DNA of 64,000 nt from positions 15,391 to 79,390 of the forward strand of contig JAYULL010000187.1 of assembly GCA_043763625.1 (NCBI GenBank), written 5' to 3'. Under the pieces are notes generated by a model. That model made no database searches, was not told the DNA's origin, and worked only from the letters and a program-made list of their open reading frames with translations. The position numbers and the translations under genes are program-made. Shown here piece after piece: positions 43,108-52,766 of this stretch (positions are counted from its first letter, which is position 1; each line of letters starts with the position of its first letter). This DNA is from Rubrolithibacter sp043763625 (GTDB lineage: Bacteria > Bacteroidota > Bacteroidia > Sphingobacteriales > Sphingobacteriaceae).

Positions 43108-46100
43108 TTGAAACTAACAATTAACATTTTTTTCCGCCGGTTGCTATTTAGCTTAGCGCTATTGGCTTTGGGAACCGGATGCACTAAAAATTCTTCAAAA
43201 AAAAGAAATGTGCTTTTCACGTCAATCCCAGCAAGCGAAAGCGGTATTGATTTTGAAAACAAACCAAAATCCGATAACAACTTCAACATCTTTACCTATC
43301 GCAGCTTCTATAACGGAGGAGGAGTAGGCTTGGCTGACATCAACAATGATAATTTAATCGATGTTTTTTTTACTGCAAATTCAGGTCCTAATCGTCTTTT
43401 TTTAAACAAAGGAAATTTTAAATTCGAAGATATAACCGAAAACGCGGGCATTAAAAAAAAAGCGGGTAATTGGAGCACCGGCGTTACAATGGCAGATGTA
43501 AACGGAGACGGGTACAACGATATTTATGTTTGCAACAGCGGCGATATAACCGGCAAGAATAACGCAAACGAACTCTACATTAATAATAAAAATTTAACTT
43601 TTACGGAACTCGGAGTAGAATATGGTGTAGCCGATAAAGGGTTAACTACTCACGCTGCTTTTTTCGACTACGATAAAGACGGCGATCTAGATCTGTATGT
43701 ATTAAACAACTCTTATCAGTCTATCGGTACGTTTAATCTTGTCAGTCAAAACCGGAACACCCGCGATAGTTTGGGCGGAGACAAACTGTTAAGAAACGAT
43801 AACGGAAAGTTTAAGGATATAAGTAGTGAAGCCGGTATTTACGGCAGCGTTATCGGCTTTGGCTTGGGATTATCGGTAGCAGATGTAGACAACGACGGCT
43901 GGCAAGACATTTACATCTCTAACGATTTTTTCGAGCGGGACTATCTTTACATCAATAACCAAAAAGGAGGGTTTACCGAAAGCCTTACTCAAGAAATCAG
44001 CAGCATAAGCGCCTCATCAATGGGCGTAGACATTGCAGATATTAATAACGACGGCCATTTAGATATTTTTGCTACCGAAATGCTTCCCGACAAGGAAGAA
44101 AGATTGAAAACAAACACATCGTTCGAGAATTGGGATAAGTATAAATTTAACTTACTTAACGGCTACAATTATCAGTTTTCTCGTAATACTTTACAGCTTA
44201 ACAACGGCAATAATACTTTCAGTGAAATAGGCCGTTACGCCGGCATTAATGCTTCTGACTGGAGCTGGGGGCCGCTAATTGCCGATTTAGATAACGACGG
44301 ACTAAAAGACATCTTCATTGCAAACGGTATTTATCTCGATCTTACAAATCAAGATTATATTCAATATCTGTCTAGCGAAGAATTTGCTAAAAATGCCATT
44401 ACCGGGCAAAATACCGATTATGAAAAACTTATAGATCTTATTCCTTCAAATCCCGTGTCGAATTACGCGTACATGAATCGGGGCAATCTGACTTTCACAA
44501 ATAAAGCCGAAGAGTGGGGCCTGGATGAACCGAGTTTTTCAAACGGTTCGGCTTACGCTGATTTGGATAACGACGGGGATTTAGATTTGGTGGTAAACAA
44601 CGTTAATATGCCGGCTTTTCTGTACCGAAACGAAAGCTCTTCGAAAAACCCTTCGAACAAATATTTGAAAATAAAATTAGCAGGAAACGGTAAAAATACA
44701 GCTGCTATAGGCGCCGAAGTTACTTTGTATTATGACGGACACATTTCCATACAAGAACAAATGCCGGCTCGAGGCTTTCAATCTACAGTTGATAATAGAT
44801 TAAATTTTGGGGTGGGCCGGACAAATAAAATTGATTCTTTAGTGATAGTTTGGCCCGACGGGAAGAGATCAATTACAAGAAATATTAAACCCAACCGTCA
44901 AATTACAATTACCGAGAGCAAATCCGCAAGCTATATCCCGGTTCCCTTAAAAATTGTAAAACCCTTGTTAACAGAGAGCACCGGTAACCACGGCATTGAA
45001 TTCAAACACCGCGAAAACGACTACAGCGATTTCGATTATAATCCTCTCACATTTCATATGCTGTCAACCCAAGGTCCGCACCTGGCAAAAGCAGATGTTA
45101 ACGGGGACGGTCTCGAAGATTTTTATGTAGGCGGAGCAAGCGGACAAGCCGGAGAGCTTTATACTCAAAATAAAAAAGGAGATTTTACTAAAAGTAAGCA
45201 AGATGCATTTGAGCAAGACAAGCAATGCGAAGACGCTGACTGCTTATTCTTTGACTGCGATAGTGATAATGATCAGGATTTGTTTGTATGCTCCGGGGGC
45301 AGCGAGTTTAAGCCCGGGGCGGCGGAGCTAAAAAACAGACTGTATTTTAACGACGGAAAAGGGAACTTTGCTAAATCAACCACACATCTCCCCGCTTCGA
45401 AAATGCTTGCAGCAACTTCTTGTATAGCTGTTGCAGATATTGACGGTGATAGAGATTTAGATATTTTTTTAAGCGAAAGAGTAACGCCGCTTTCGTATGG
45501 CCTACCCGTAAATGGATATATACTGGCTAATAACGGCAAGGGCAGCTTTAACAATATCACAGGTGAAATAGCTCCTTCTTTAACTAAATTGGGGATGATA
45601 ACTGATGCAGAGTGGTTCGATTACGACCTAGACGGGAAACAGGATCTGGTCGTAGTCGGCGAGTTTATGCCGGTACGGATATTTCATAATACCGGCTCAA
45701 AGCTGATAGAAGTAACAGAAAAGGCAGGTTTATTAAATACAAACGGGTGGTGGAACAGAATTGCAATTGCAGATGTAAATACAGACGGTTACCCGGATAT
45801 TATTGCCGGAAACCATGGTTCAAACAGTCGGTTTAAAGCAAACCTGAAAAGGCCTGTTACTATGTATGTTAACGATTTTGACAATAACGGCGCTATAGAA
45901 CAAATTTTGTGCACTTACAATGGCACAAAGCAATACCCTTTTATTTTACGTCATGATTTAGTTTCGCAAATACCATCCCTACAGAAAAAATACCTGAAAT
46001 ACGAAGATTATAAAGAACAGACTGTTTATGATATTTTTTCAGGAGATGAGTTGAAAGATGCGGTTAAACTTGATGCTTATAATTTTGAGACTTCCGTTTT

Positions 46101-46458
46101 TATAAACAATAGAAAGGGAAACTTCATAAGATCTCCTCTACCTCGGGAAGCTCAATTTTCTTCCGTTTATGCTATTAATGTTTCTGACTTTGATAAGGAC
46201 GGCAGGCCAGATATTTTACTTGCCGGAAATTTTTATGAAAGCAAGCCTGAGGCAGGGATTTACGATGCTTCATACGGCTTATTATTAAAAGGGGTAGGCG
46301 CCGGAAAGTTTAAAAGTTTATCTGCCAAGCAAAGTGGTGTAAATATTCGCGGGGCTGTCAGAGATATTCTTCCGATAAATCAAGGTGCCGGCATGTCCTA
46401 CATTTTCTCTTTGAACAATGATTTTTTGAGAGTCTATATGAGCAAATTTTACCGATAA
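43108..46458 (+). CDS. FG-GAP/VCBS and UnbV (ASPIC) repeat lipoprotein
   Basis: 1116 residues from a TTG start (MKLTINIFFRRLL), with lipobox LGTGC near residue 25. I count 13 calcium-binding DxNxDGxxD blades: seven before an UnbV/ASPIC segment (about residues 530-610, DSLVIVWPDGKRS) and six after it (for example ADVNGDGLED, FDYDLDGKQD, SDFDKDGRPD). That suggests two beta-propellers. Such proteins are exported surface lipoproteins in Bacteroidota, often near nutrient-uptake genes. The ligand is unknown. It is divergent from the sugar MFS. Confidence 0.88.
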   Translation: MKLTINIFFRRLLFSLALLALGTGCTKNSSKKRNVLFTSIPASESGIDFENKPKSDNNFNIFTYRSFYNGGGVGLADINNDNLIDVFFTANSGPNRLFLNKGNFKFEDITENAGIKKKAGNWSTGVTMADVNGDGYNDIYVCNSGDITGKNNANELYINNKNLTFTELGVEYGVADKGLTTHAAFFDYDKDGDLDLYVLNNSYQSIGTFNLVSQNRNTRDSLGGDKLLRNDNGKFKDISSEAGIYGSVIGFGLGLSVADVDNDGWQDIYISNDFFERDYLYINNQKGGFTESLTQEISSISASSMGVDIADINNDGHLDIFATEMLPDKEERLKTNTSFENWDKYKFNLLNGYNYQFSRNTLQLNNGNNTFSEIGRYAGINASDWSWGPLIADLDNDGLKDIFIANGIYLDLTNQDYIQYLSSEEFAKNAITGQNTDYEKLIDLIPSNPVSNYAYMNRGNLTFTNKAEEWGLDEPSFSNGSAYADLDNDGDLDLVVNNVNMPAFLYRNESSSKNPSNKYLKIKLAGNGKNTAAIGAEVTLYYDGHISIQEQMPARGFQSTVDNRLNFGVGRTNKIDSLVIVWPDGKRSITRNIKPNRQITITESKSASYIPVPLKIVKPLLTESTGNHGIEFKHRENDYSDFDYNPLTFHMLSTQGPHLAKADVNGDGLEDFYVGGASGQAGELYTQNKKGDFTKSKQDAFEQDKQCEDADCLFFDCDSDNDQDLFVCSGGSEFKPGAAELKNRLYFNDGKGNFAKSTTHLPASKMLAATSCIAVADIDGDRDLDIFLSERVTPLSYGLPVNGYILANNGKGSFNNITGEIAPSLTKLGMITDAEWFDYDLDGKQDLVVVGEFMPVRIFHNTGSKLIEVTEKAGLLNTNGWWNRIAIADVNTDGYPDIIAGNHGSNSRFKANLKRPVTMYVNDFDNNGAIEQILCTYNGTKQYPFILRHDLVSQIPSLQKKYLKYEDYKEQTVYDIFSGDELKDAVKLDAYNFETSVFINNRKGNFIRSPLPREAQFSSVYAINVSDFDKDGRPDILLAGNFYESKPEAGIYDASYGLLLKGVGAGKFKSLSAKQSGVNIRGAVRDILPINQGAGMSYIFSLNNDFLRVYMSKFYR

Positions 46459-46466
46459 AAGAGAAA

Positions 46467-46482
46467 CAATGCACCGGCATTG
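46467..46482 (-). terminator. possible terminator for the FecA-like receptor
   Basis: CAATGC/GCATTG stem with a 4-nt loop; on the minus strand TTTCTCTTTT follows. It lies between the convergent FG-GAP and receptor genes. Confidence 0.45.
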
Positions 46483-46533
46483 CATGATAAAAAAGCATTA
46501 GAATGAAAGGAGTTTTCTCATTGCCTTTTAATT

Positions 46534-48714
46534 TTATAGCCTTATTCCTAAAGTTAAAGAATAGCTTCTCGCATCCGACGGCCATATTCCCGGGCCCGGG
46601 TAAAATTGCGGCCTTTTAGTAAAATAGCTTTTGTTAAAGGCATTATTTACGTTAAAACGAGCATTTATCATTTTGCTTAAATTGATTTTTGCGTTAAAAT
46701 CAAGTATATGATAAGAGGGGACTATTCCGGTAGCGCCGGATGAAGAAGGCACAACCGAATTCAAGGCATCAGCGAATGTTTTACCGGTATAACTTGAGAG
46801 TAGGCTTAAGCTTAATGCAGGAAATCTTAGCGTTACGCCGTTTCGGCTTTGCCATTCCGGAGCACTTTCTACTCTGTTTCCCTCAATATTTACATTCGAA
46901 TTTCCTGATCTTACGGAAGCATTTATATACTTTGCATCCATATAAGCAGTGGCGGTAAATATCGAGAGGTTTGCTTTTCTTCCAATCGGCAAATTCAGCT
47001 CGGCAAACAGCTCTAATCCCTCTGTTAAAGAATTGCCGATATTCGTCTTAAAAATTGTTAGTTCCCCGGCATTATTGGTTTGGGCCAAGGTTCCGAGGCG
47101 GTTTTTGTAAAACAAGCGGAAGTAGCTCACATCCCATGACAATAAATGTTTTTTTCCTCTTATGCCCGCTTCGATATTGTATCCGTGAGCGTCTTTTAGG
47201 TTCTTATCGGCAATTTCAAATGTAGAAGTCGGGATAATGTCTTTAAAAATTACCGGTCTATAAGCTTGAGTCCAACCCCCGTATAAATTAATGTCGGTTG
47301 AAATATTGTATTGCGCATTTGCTCCAAGTAATGGAAAATTGTGGTTAATAGTATTCGGGATATCGTTTGCGGGGTAATTCTTAATAATTCCGGTCATTTC
47401 GGTTTCGCCGATTTCGTTGCGTAGGCCTAGGTTAATTGAAAATCGGGGCAGTAACGCAAATCTGTTTTCGATGAAAAGAGCAATGTTTCCTGTTCTATAA
47501 TGCATATCTCTTCCCCAACCGGGAACCGCTAAAGACAGATCGAAATCAGATCCTGTTGTACCCGTACCCAATTGTCGCCGATGTAAATCGTTATTCATGT
47601 ATTGAATGCCGGCAGCTAGAGAAGAAGTGCGGCTAAACAAGTTGTAGGATTGTAACACTCGCAATTCTGAAGTGAAACTGTTGAACTTATCAATATCAAC
47701 TTGCCGATTATTGTAAGCAAGCGTAGCAGAATTTACAGTATCGGCAATCGTTGCCGGCTTATCAAAAATAACGCTGTTTCGGTTGCCTAAAACGGCAGAA
47801 GAAGTAAAGTTTACAGTGGTAGTGCGAGACGGTTTCCAATCTAAAGTTAAAGAAGGGATATGTATCTCAGGATTGTAATAATTACGAGAACGGGTTGCAA
47901 AGCGAGGGTCAGTTCGAAATTGCGCATCAGTTAACGGCCCAGCTAAATGTATAAGATAATTGGAGCGAGTGTATTCTGCTTTAAGAAGCAAATTTTTGCT
48001 TCCTTGATAATACAGTGTAAGGTTTTGGGCATCGTAGTTTGAGTTAGCATTTCTGCGGTAGCCTGTATTCTTCTTACCGTTAAACCAAGCAAAATATTTC
48101 AATCTTCCTACAGTTCCGCTTGCCGAGTTAAAGGTGCTCAACAATCCGTACGAACCTATTGTATTAATACTTTCGAAACTGAAAGCTCGTGTTGAATCAG
48201 GTTGTTTACTTACATAATTAAGCATTCCGCCAAACTGAGCGCCATATTGAAGCGATCCCGTGCCTCTTACCAACTCTATACGCTCCACTGCTTCCATGGG
48301 AATGTTGTAATGGCTTGCCGGATATCCGTACGTGTCAGAATTTGTAAGAATTCCGTCTTTACGAGTGTTAAACTCCCAACCTCTATGCGGATCAAGTCCT
48401 CGAGTTGAAATATTTATTTGATTTCCGGTACCGTCCATATCGTAAACAAAAACTCCCGGAATTTTTGCAAAAATTTGACGGCCGTACTTTTCTGTAAGGG
48501 CAGCATCTTTTGCCGTAAGATTAATCACTTCATTTTTTTTGCCGGAATAAATGAAAGTACCTTTTATGGAGTCTAGCCGTGTAACTTCTCTTTGAGTTCT
48601 AAGGGCTTTAATTATAACTTCATTTAATGTTCGAGTGCTATCAGAAGTTTGCGAAAAAATCGCCGAAGTAATAAAGCAGAGTGTAAAAGTTGATAAGAGT
48701 TGCTTTAAAGCCAT
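46534..48714 (-). CDS. TonB-dependent outer-membrane receptor, FecA-like
   Basis: 726 residues with a signal peptide (TLCFITSAIFSQ). A TonB-box-like TLNEVIIKA is followed by the plug (KIPGVFVYDMDGTGNQINISTRGLDPHRGWEFNTRKDG, ERIELVRGTGSLQYGAQFGGMLNYVSK) and a 22-strand barrel ending SYSLTLGIRL. The plug wording is that of Fe(III)-dicitrate (FecA) receptors. No sigma/anti-sigma pair is adjacent. It is monocistronic, convergent with the FG-GAP gene and divergent from a hypothetical gene at 49091. Confidence 0.92.
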   Translation of the reverse strand: MALKQLLSTFTLCFITSAIFSQTSDSTRTLNEVIIKALRTQREVTRLDSIKGTFIYSGKKNEVINLTAKDAALTEKYGRQIFAKIPGVFVYDMDGTGNQINISTRGLDPHRGWEFNTRKDGILTNSDTYGYPASHYNIPMEAVERIELVRGTGSLQYGAQFGGMLNYVSKQPDSTRAFSFESINTIGSYGLLSTFNSASGTVGRLKYFAWFNGKKNTGYRRNANSNYDAQNLTLYYQGSKNLLLKAEYTRSNYLIHLAGPLTDAQFRTDPRFATRSRNYYNPEIHIPSLTLDWKPSRTTTVNFTSSAVLGNRNSVIFDKPATIADTVNSATLAYNNRQVDIDKFNSFTSELRVLQSYNLFSRTSSLAAGIQYMNNDLHRRQLGTGTTGSDFDLSLAVPGWGRDMHYRTGNIALFIENRFALLPRFSINLGLRNEIGETEMTGIIKNYPANDIPNTINHNFPLLGANAQYNISTDINLYGGWTQAYRPVIFKDIIPTSTFEIADKNLKDAHGYNIEAGIRGKKHLLSWDVSYFRLFYKNRLGTLAQTNNAGELTIFKTNIGNSLTEGLELFAELNLPIGRKANLSIFTATAYMDAKYINASVRSGNSNVNIEGNRVESAPEWQSRNGVTLRFPALSLSLLSSYTGKTFADALNSVVPSSSGATGIVPSYHILDFNAKINLSKMINARFNVNNAFNKSYFTKRPQFYPGPGIWPSDARSYSLTLGIRL

Positions 48715-49090
48715 TCAGTTAAGATTATCAGTTCAAAGGTATTAGTTTGGGAAAATTGTTTTGTTAAAAAGTTTATTATGGATTTGGTTTTACGAGCAGC
48801 ATTAATAAAAAGGATTCGACTGCCGGAATGCTTTAATTGTAGCATCTCGACTAACGAACAACTAAGAAGGCAAGTCGTCCCTAACTTAACCAAGAAGTTA
48901 TAGTCTAGAGAAAATACTATTTAGGTGAACGGCAAAATAAATTAATGCCTTAGTTTTTTATAATTAATTCTCTATTCCAAAAAAAATTCTTAATCTTGAA
49001 ATAATATTCTTGCGCAAACAATCGGAGTATGTAATTGTATTGCTCTTTCTGCAGCAAGTAGCTAACTGAATATAACCGAAATTCGCCACT
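48715..49090. other. 376-nt divergent gap between the FecA-like receptor and a hypothetical gene
   Basis: Apart from the TAnnTTTG box at 48734-48741 for the receptor, I see no gene, RNA gene or strong inverted repeat here. The DNA is AT-rich and presumably holds regulatory sequence for both neighbours. Confidence 0.5.
48734..48741 (-). promoter_or_regulatory. TAnnTTTG promoter box for the FecA-like receptor
   Basis: The minus strand reads TACCTTTG, an exact -7 consensus, 19 nt upstream of the ATG at 48714. Confidence 0.45.
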
Positions 49091-49645
49091 TTGAAGAAAT
49101 TTTTTGCAATAGTAATGCTGGTTAACATACTGTTTAACAGTTTTGGATACCGGATTATTGCTTTTATTTTAGAAAAAAGAGCGGTAATAGTTGCAGAAGA
49201 AAAATTCGATAAGAATGATTATGACGAATCAAAACTAATCGAAATTAAAATTCCTTTTAAACTTCCGTATACAACCGAGTGGAAAGACTTTGAACGGGTA
49301 AACGGAGAGATTGAAGTTAACGGAAAGTATTACAAATATGTAAAGCGCAAAGTTATTACAGATTCGCTGGTTTTGCTTTGCTTGCCCAATTACGAAAAAC
49401 TGCGACTTGAATCTGCTCGCGATCGTTTCTTTGAATTGGTAAATGGACTTAAACATCCCAATCAAAAGAAGACCGATACTCCCTCGGTGTTCAAAATGTT
49501 AATAAGCGATTATATTACAAAAGAGAATAATTGGAGTGCAAATAACTTTCTTGAAGAAACTTCTGCTCATTCCATTAAAAATTCTGCTCTCGTTTCCCTG
49601 TTTAATTACCAAAAATTAATAAAACCTCCGAATTTCCTTTCTTAG
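49091..49645 (+). CDS. hypothetical exported protein
   Basis: 184 residues from a TTG start (MKKFFAIVMLVNILFNSFGY), with an N-terminal hydrophobic segment. The core IEIKIPFKLPYTTEWKDFERVNGEIEVNGKYYKYVKRK followed by ITDSLVLLCL belongs to a family I associate with small genes upstream of TonB-receptor operons in Sphingobacteriales. There is no catalytic motif, and its role is unknown. It is separated by a 288-nt structured gap from the haloperoxidase cluster. Confidence 0.7.
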   Translation: MKKFFAIVMLVNILFNSFGYRIIAFILEKRAVIVAEEKFDKNDYDESKLIEIKIPFKLPYTTEWKDFERVNGEIEVNGKYYKYVKRKVITDSLVLLCLPNYEKLRLESARDRFFELVNGLKHPNQKKTDTPSVFKMLISDYITKENNWSANNFLEETSAHSIKNSALVSLFNYQKLIKPPNFLS

Positions 49646-49710
49646 TTTCTTGAAGTCGGTCTTCGTTTCATATCGGTAGTTTGTTATTCCGGTGAGGAGT
49701 TTTTACGCCT

Positions 49711-49917
49711 TCCTTTTATTTTGACCTCCCTACGAGGTGGCCGAATAAAGAAAATCCGTAAAATTTCTTACTGAGGATAATAAACAAAGCAGAGGTCTAT
49801 TATCCCGCTCCGAAGGATTTTAGTTAATCCAAAGACTTGAAAAAACCGACTGCATTTCACAAGAAATTTTTGATCTCAATAATTAACTCTTATAAGTTAA
49901 ACAGCAAGGGATGCTGT
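49711..49917 (+). promoter_or_regulatory. leader with several nested inverted repeats
   Basis: In order: CTTTTATT..ACCTC/GAGGT..AATAAAG (49713-49750); outer AAAATCC (49751-49757) with GGATTTT (49815-49821) enclosing GGATAATA (49775-49782) with TATTATCC (49798-49805); TTAACT/AGTTAA (49883-49900); and ACAGCA/TGCTGT (49901-49917) followed by CTTTTATT, which looks like a weak terminator 17 nt before the next start. The density suggests a structured mRNA leader controlling the downstream cluster, but no known riboswitch class is recognised. Confidence 0.45.
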
Positions 49918-49933
49918 CTTTTATTCCACGTTT

Positions 49934-50182
49934 ATGATATACATATACACTTTATTTACCCTGCTAGCTATCTCCGCATTGCTATCCTATAAGGTCAACG
50001 CACAAGGGTGTTTCGCAATAAAAAGTACCGAAGCTGTTTGTAACGTGACCGATAGAGATGATCTGCCTTCCAAAAGTGAATTTTTAACACTACTGAAGTT
50101 CAAGAAGAATGCTGCGTTCTCTAAAAGCAGTATAAATACCTACGTAAATATTAACTCAATTATTAACCCTGATGAAGTTTGA
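49934..50182 (+). CDS. short secreted protein (82 aa), first gene of the haloperoxidase cluster
   Basis: 82 residues: a signal peptide (MIYIYTLFTLLAISALLSYK, cleavage likely after VNAQ) and a mature part of about 58 residues with two cysteines (GCF, VCN) that could form a disulfide. I recognise no family. Its end overlaps the next gene by 11 nt, which suggests translational coupling and supports it being real. It is the first gene after the structured leader. Confidence 0.6.
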   Translation: MIYIYTLFTLLAISALLSYKVNAQGCFAIKSTEAVCNVTDRDDLPSKSEFLTLLKFKKNAAFSKSSINTYVNINSIINPDEV

Positions 50183-51107
50183 CAATTTTTCTAAATCTAT
50201 TGCAGTATTTGTCTGCACATTTCTTTGCACCGCAAAGGTGTCGGCTCAAAACGAGCAAGACGCTTTGATGATGACCAAGAACAAATTATGCGTTGCAGCT
50301 GATTTTGGTTACAATAGCTGGTCTGATTACTGGGAAGGTACCTTTAAGCGGAACAATGATAACATCGGCCGGCTTTCGACAAAATCATACATGCTAATGT
50401 TTAACTACGGCTTAACGGATAAAATAAACTTGATTGCCGGGTTGCCTTATGTTACTACCGATGCAAACAAAGGAACGTTAGCCGGATTAAAAGGATTTCA
50501 GGACATAAGCTTTTATGTTAAATGGAAACCTATTAAGAAAGCATTCGGTAGACAAAACCTTTCGCTTTTTGCTGTTGGAGGCTATTCCGCTCCAAGCAAC
50601 AATTATAATATTGACTTTATGCCAATGACCGTTGGCATGGGAAGTAATGTACTTAGCGGACGTTTAATTGCAGATGTGCAACGAAGCAAAGCTTTTGCTA
50701 CTTTATCGGCAGCATACATGCATCGCAGCAACGTAGAAATTGACCGACGCGCATACTATACCACTCGTCAAATTAATTCGAACGAAGTTAAAATGCCGGA
50801 TGCCGGAAACTTTCAAGCAAGTGCCGGTTATCGCAGCCGAATTTTGATTGCTTATGCTTTTTTGGATAACATGACAACCTTCGGCGGTTTCGACATCCGC
50901 AAAAATGATATGCCTTTTGTAAGCAACGAAATGAACAGTACGAAGGTGGGAGCACTTGCCAAATTCTATCTGCCGAAGCATACCGCTTTCGGAATTCATG
51001 CTAATGTGTGGCGTGTTTTAGCCGGCAGAAACGTTGGTCAAGCAACCGGATTTATGGCGGGGCTTGATTATGCTTTTAACTTAAATCGTAAATCAGCAAA
51101 AAATTAA
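50172..51107 (+). CDS. outer-membrane beta-barrel protein (phenol MetA degradation-type transporter family)
   Basis: 311 residues with a signal peptide (SIAVFVCTFLCTAKVSAQ). Alternating strands such as SYMLMFNYGLTDKINLIAGLPYVTT, and turn-rich loops, resemble the MetA-pathway phenol degradation family of outer-membrane proteins in Pfam. The barrel probably has 10-14 strands and its transported molecule is unknown. It overlaps the upstream secreted-protein gene by 11 nt and ends 2 nt before the haloperoxidase-like gene, so it belongs to the same operon. Confidence 0.75.
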   Translation: MKFDNFSKSIAVFVCTFLCTAKVSAQNEQDALMMTKNKLCVAADFGYNSWSDYWEGTFKRNNDNIGRLSTKSYMLMFNYGLTDKINLIAGLPYVTTDANKGTLAGLKGFQDISFYVKWKPIKKAFGRQNLSLFAVGGYSAPSNNYNIDFMPMTVGMGSNVLSGRLIADVQRSKAFATLSAAYMHRSNVEIDRRAYYTTRQINSNEVKMPDAGNFQASAGYRSRILIAYAFLDNMTTFGGFDIRKNDMPFVSNEMNSTKVGALAKFYLPKHTAFGIHANVWRVLAGRNVGQATGFMAGLDYAFNLNRKSAKN

Positions 51108-51109
51108 AA

Positions 51110-52654
51110 ATGAAAAGTTCTCTTAAATATATAGTGATTGCGGTATGTGTGTTTTCTATAGTTTCTTGTGATAAGGATATAACTGAAGAAACTGCAAGCC
51201 TACCTACCTTAAATCCGGCATCAACCGATCTTCAAGCCAAAAGTTGGAAACCGTTTATTGCAACGGCAACTACTGATTTCCCGGTTCCTGCACCGGCAGC
51301 TACCAATTCTGATGCTTATCAAAACGAGCTGATAGATTTAAAGTCCAAAAGCTCAAACCTAACGGCAGAACAAAAGAAAGTTATTGACTATTGGAAAGTT
51401 GGAAGCACGGTTAGATGGAACGAAATAATGCGTGAGCTTGTTGCAAAACATAACCTTCCGCCTTACCAAAAGCCCGACGGAACATATCCGGTGCCCGATG
51501 CTAAAAATCCGTTCTCTTATCCTGAGTTTCCGTTTTCTAATCCGCCTTACGCAGCTCGTGCCTATGCTTACGTAAGCGTAGCACAATACGATGCGTTAAT
51601 TATGGCTTGGAACTTTAAATCGCAATTCAATCGCCCTGCGCCTTATAAAATTGATAATACTATTGCGGTTGCTATCCCTAAAAGTGATTTACCTTCTTAT
51701 CCTTCGGAGGATGCCGTTCTCGCGGGTGCTTCTTTTGAAATGATGAAATTATTATTTCCGGCAGATATCGCTTACATCACTAAAAAAGCTGAAGAAGAGA
51801 AAAATTACCGCATTTGGAGTGGCGCAAACGTAGCCAGCGATATAGCCGCAGGCGATTCGTTGGGTCGTTGGGTAGCACGTAAAGTTATTGCCAGAGCAAA
51901 AGGTGACGGCATGGGGAAAGCGGGAGGAGACGCCTTATTATGGAAAAAGTTGGAGGACGATTGTATTGCAAAAGGAGAAACACCTTGGTATAGCTTGGAA
52001 ACTCCAAAGCGCCCGCCGATGCTGGCTGCGTTTGGAAACGTTAAGCCTTTGTTGTTCGCTCCTGAAGTTGTTGCAAGTTTACGGCCCGGCCCGCCGCCCT
52101 TAGCCAATTCTTCTGCTATGAAAAAGGAGTTAGAGGAAGTGCTGGAATATACTAAAAATCCTACCCGAGAGCACATGCGCTTAGTCAATTTTTGGGCAGA
52201 CGGTGCCGGAACCTATACCCCTCCGGGGCATTGGAATTTGATTGCAACCGAAGAATTTGTTAAAAAGCAATATAGCGAAATCCAACTGGCCCGCAATTAT
52301 GCTTTGCTTAATGCTGCCATGATGGACGCGGCAATTGTATGCTGGAACACTAAATATTTTTATTTTAATGCTCGCCCCTGCCAGTTAGACCTCGATATAA
52401 AAACGTTGACAGGAGTACCGAATTTCCCGGCTTATATTTCCGGACATTCGACTTTTAGCGGGGCAGCAGCAGAAATTCTCGGATATTTGGTTCCTGAAAA
52501 GAAAGCTGTTTATGCTCAAATGGCAACAGACGCTTCAAATTCTCGGATATACGGCGGTATTCATTACCGTGCCGATTGTACGGAAGGACTGAAAGCCGGG
52601 AAAGCGATAGGAAACTATGCGGTTGAACGCGCAAAAGTTGATGGTGCAAATTAA
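51110..52654 (+). CDS. vanadium-dependent haloperoxidase/PAP2-family lipoprotein
   Basis: 514 residues with a lipoprotein signal (CVFSIVSCDKD). All residues that hold vanadate (or phosphate) are present: Lys415 and Arg422 in KYFYFNARP (KX6RP), Ser444-Gly445-His446, and Arg479 and His485 in SRIYGGIHYRAD (SRX5HX3D). The spacings equal those of fungal chloroperoxidase. Haloperoxidases oxidise halides with hydrogen peroxide to hypohalous acid; PAP2 phosphatases share the same site, so activity must be tested. The large all-helical N-terminal part favours haloperoxidase. It would be a periplasmic or surface lipoprotein. It lies 2 nt after the barrel gene. Confidence 0.85.
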   Translation: MKSSLKYIVIAVCVFSIVSCDKDITEETASLPTLNPASTDLQAKSWKPFIATATTDFPVPAPAATNSDAYQNELIDLKSKSSNLTAEQKKVIDYWKVGSTVRWNEIMRELVAKHNLPPYQKPDGTYPVPDAKNPFSYPEFPFSNPPYAARAYAYVSVAQYDALIMAWNFKSQFNRPAPYKIDNTIAVAIPKSDLPSYPSEDAVLAGASFEMMKLLFPADIAYITKKAEEEKNYRIWSGANVASDIAAGDSLGRWVARKVIARAKGDGMGKAGGDALLWKKLEDDCIAKGETPWYSLETPKRPPMLAAFGNVKPLLFAPEVVASLRPGPPPLANSSAMKKELEEVLEYTKNPTREHMRLVNFWADGAGTYTPPGHWNLIATEEFVKKQYSEIQLARNYALLNAAMMDAAIVCWNTKYFYFNARPCQLDLDIKTLTGVPNFPAYISGHSTFSGAAAEILGYLVPEKKAVYAQMATDASNSRIYGGIHYRADCTEGLKAGKAIGNYAVERAKVDGAN

Positions 52655-52724
52655 ACTAGAATTTTAACTGTTCGGCTAAAACGCAGGACATTTTTAGATA
52701 CTCATCGTTAGTTAGTAGTTAGTT

Positions 52725-52766
52725 GTCGATACGAGGAGGGATCGAGCATTTCTCCTCTCATTCGAC
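52725..52766. repeat. imperfect inverted repeat in the 160-nt gap inside the cluster
   Basis: GTCGA (52725) pairs with TCGAC (52762), and GAGGAG (52733) with CTCCTC (52752). It looks like a degenerate copy of a dispersed intergenic repeat or a processing/attenuation hairpin between the haloperoxidase gene and the first AhpD-like gene. No T-run follows directly. Confidence 0.35.

Noticed and set aside
43108..48714. A SusC/SusD polysaccharide utilisation locus
   Set aside because: There is no SusD homologue and the receptor is FecA-like and convergent, so the standard PUL layout is missing.
49091..49645. Sigma or anti-sigma factor regulating the nearby receptors
   Set aside because: The protein has no helix-turn-helix or anti-sigma motif and looks exported.
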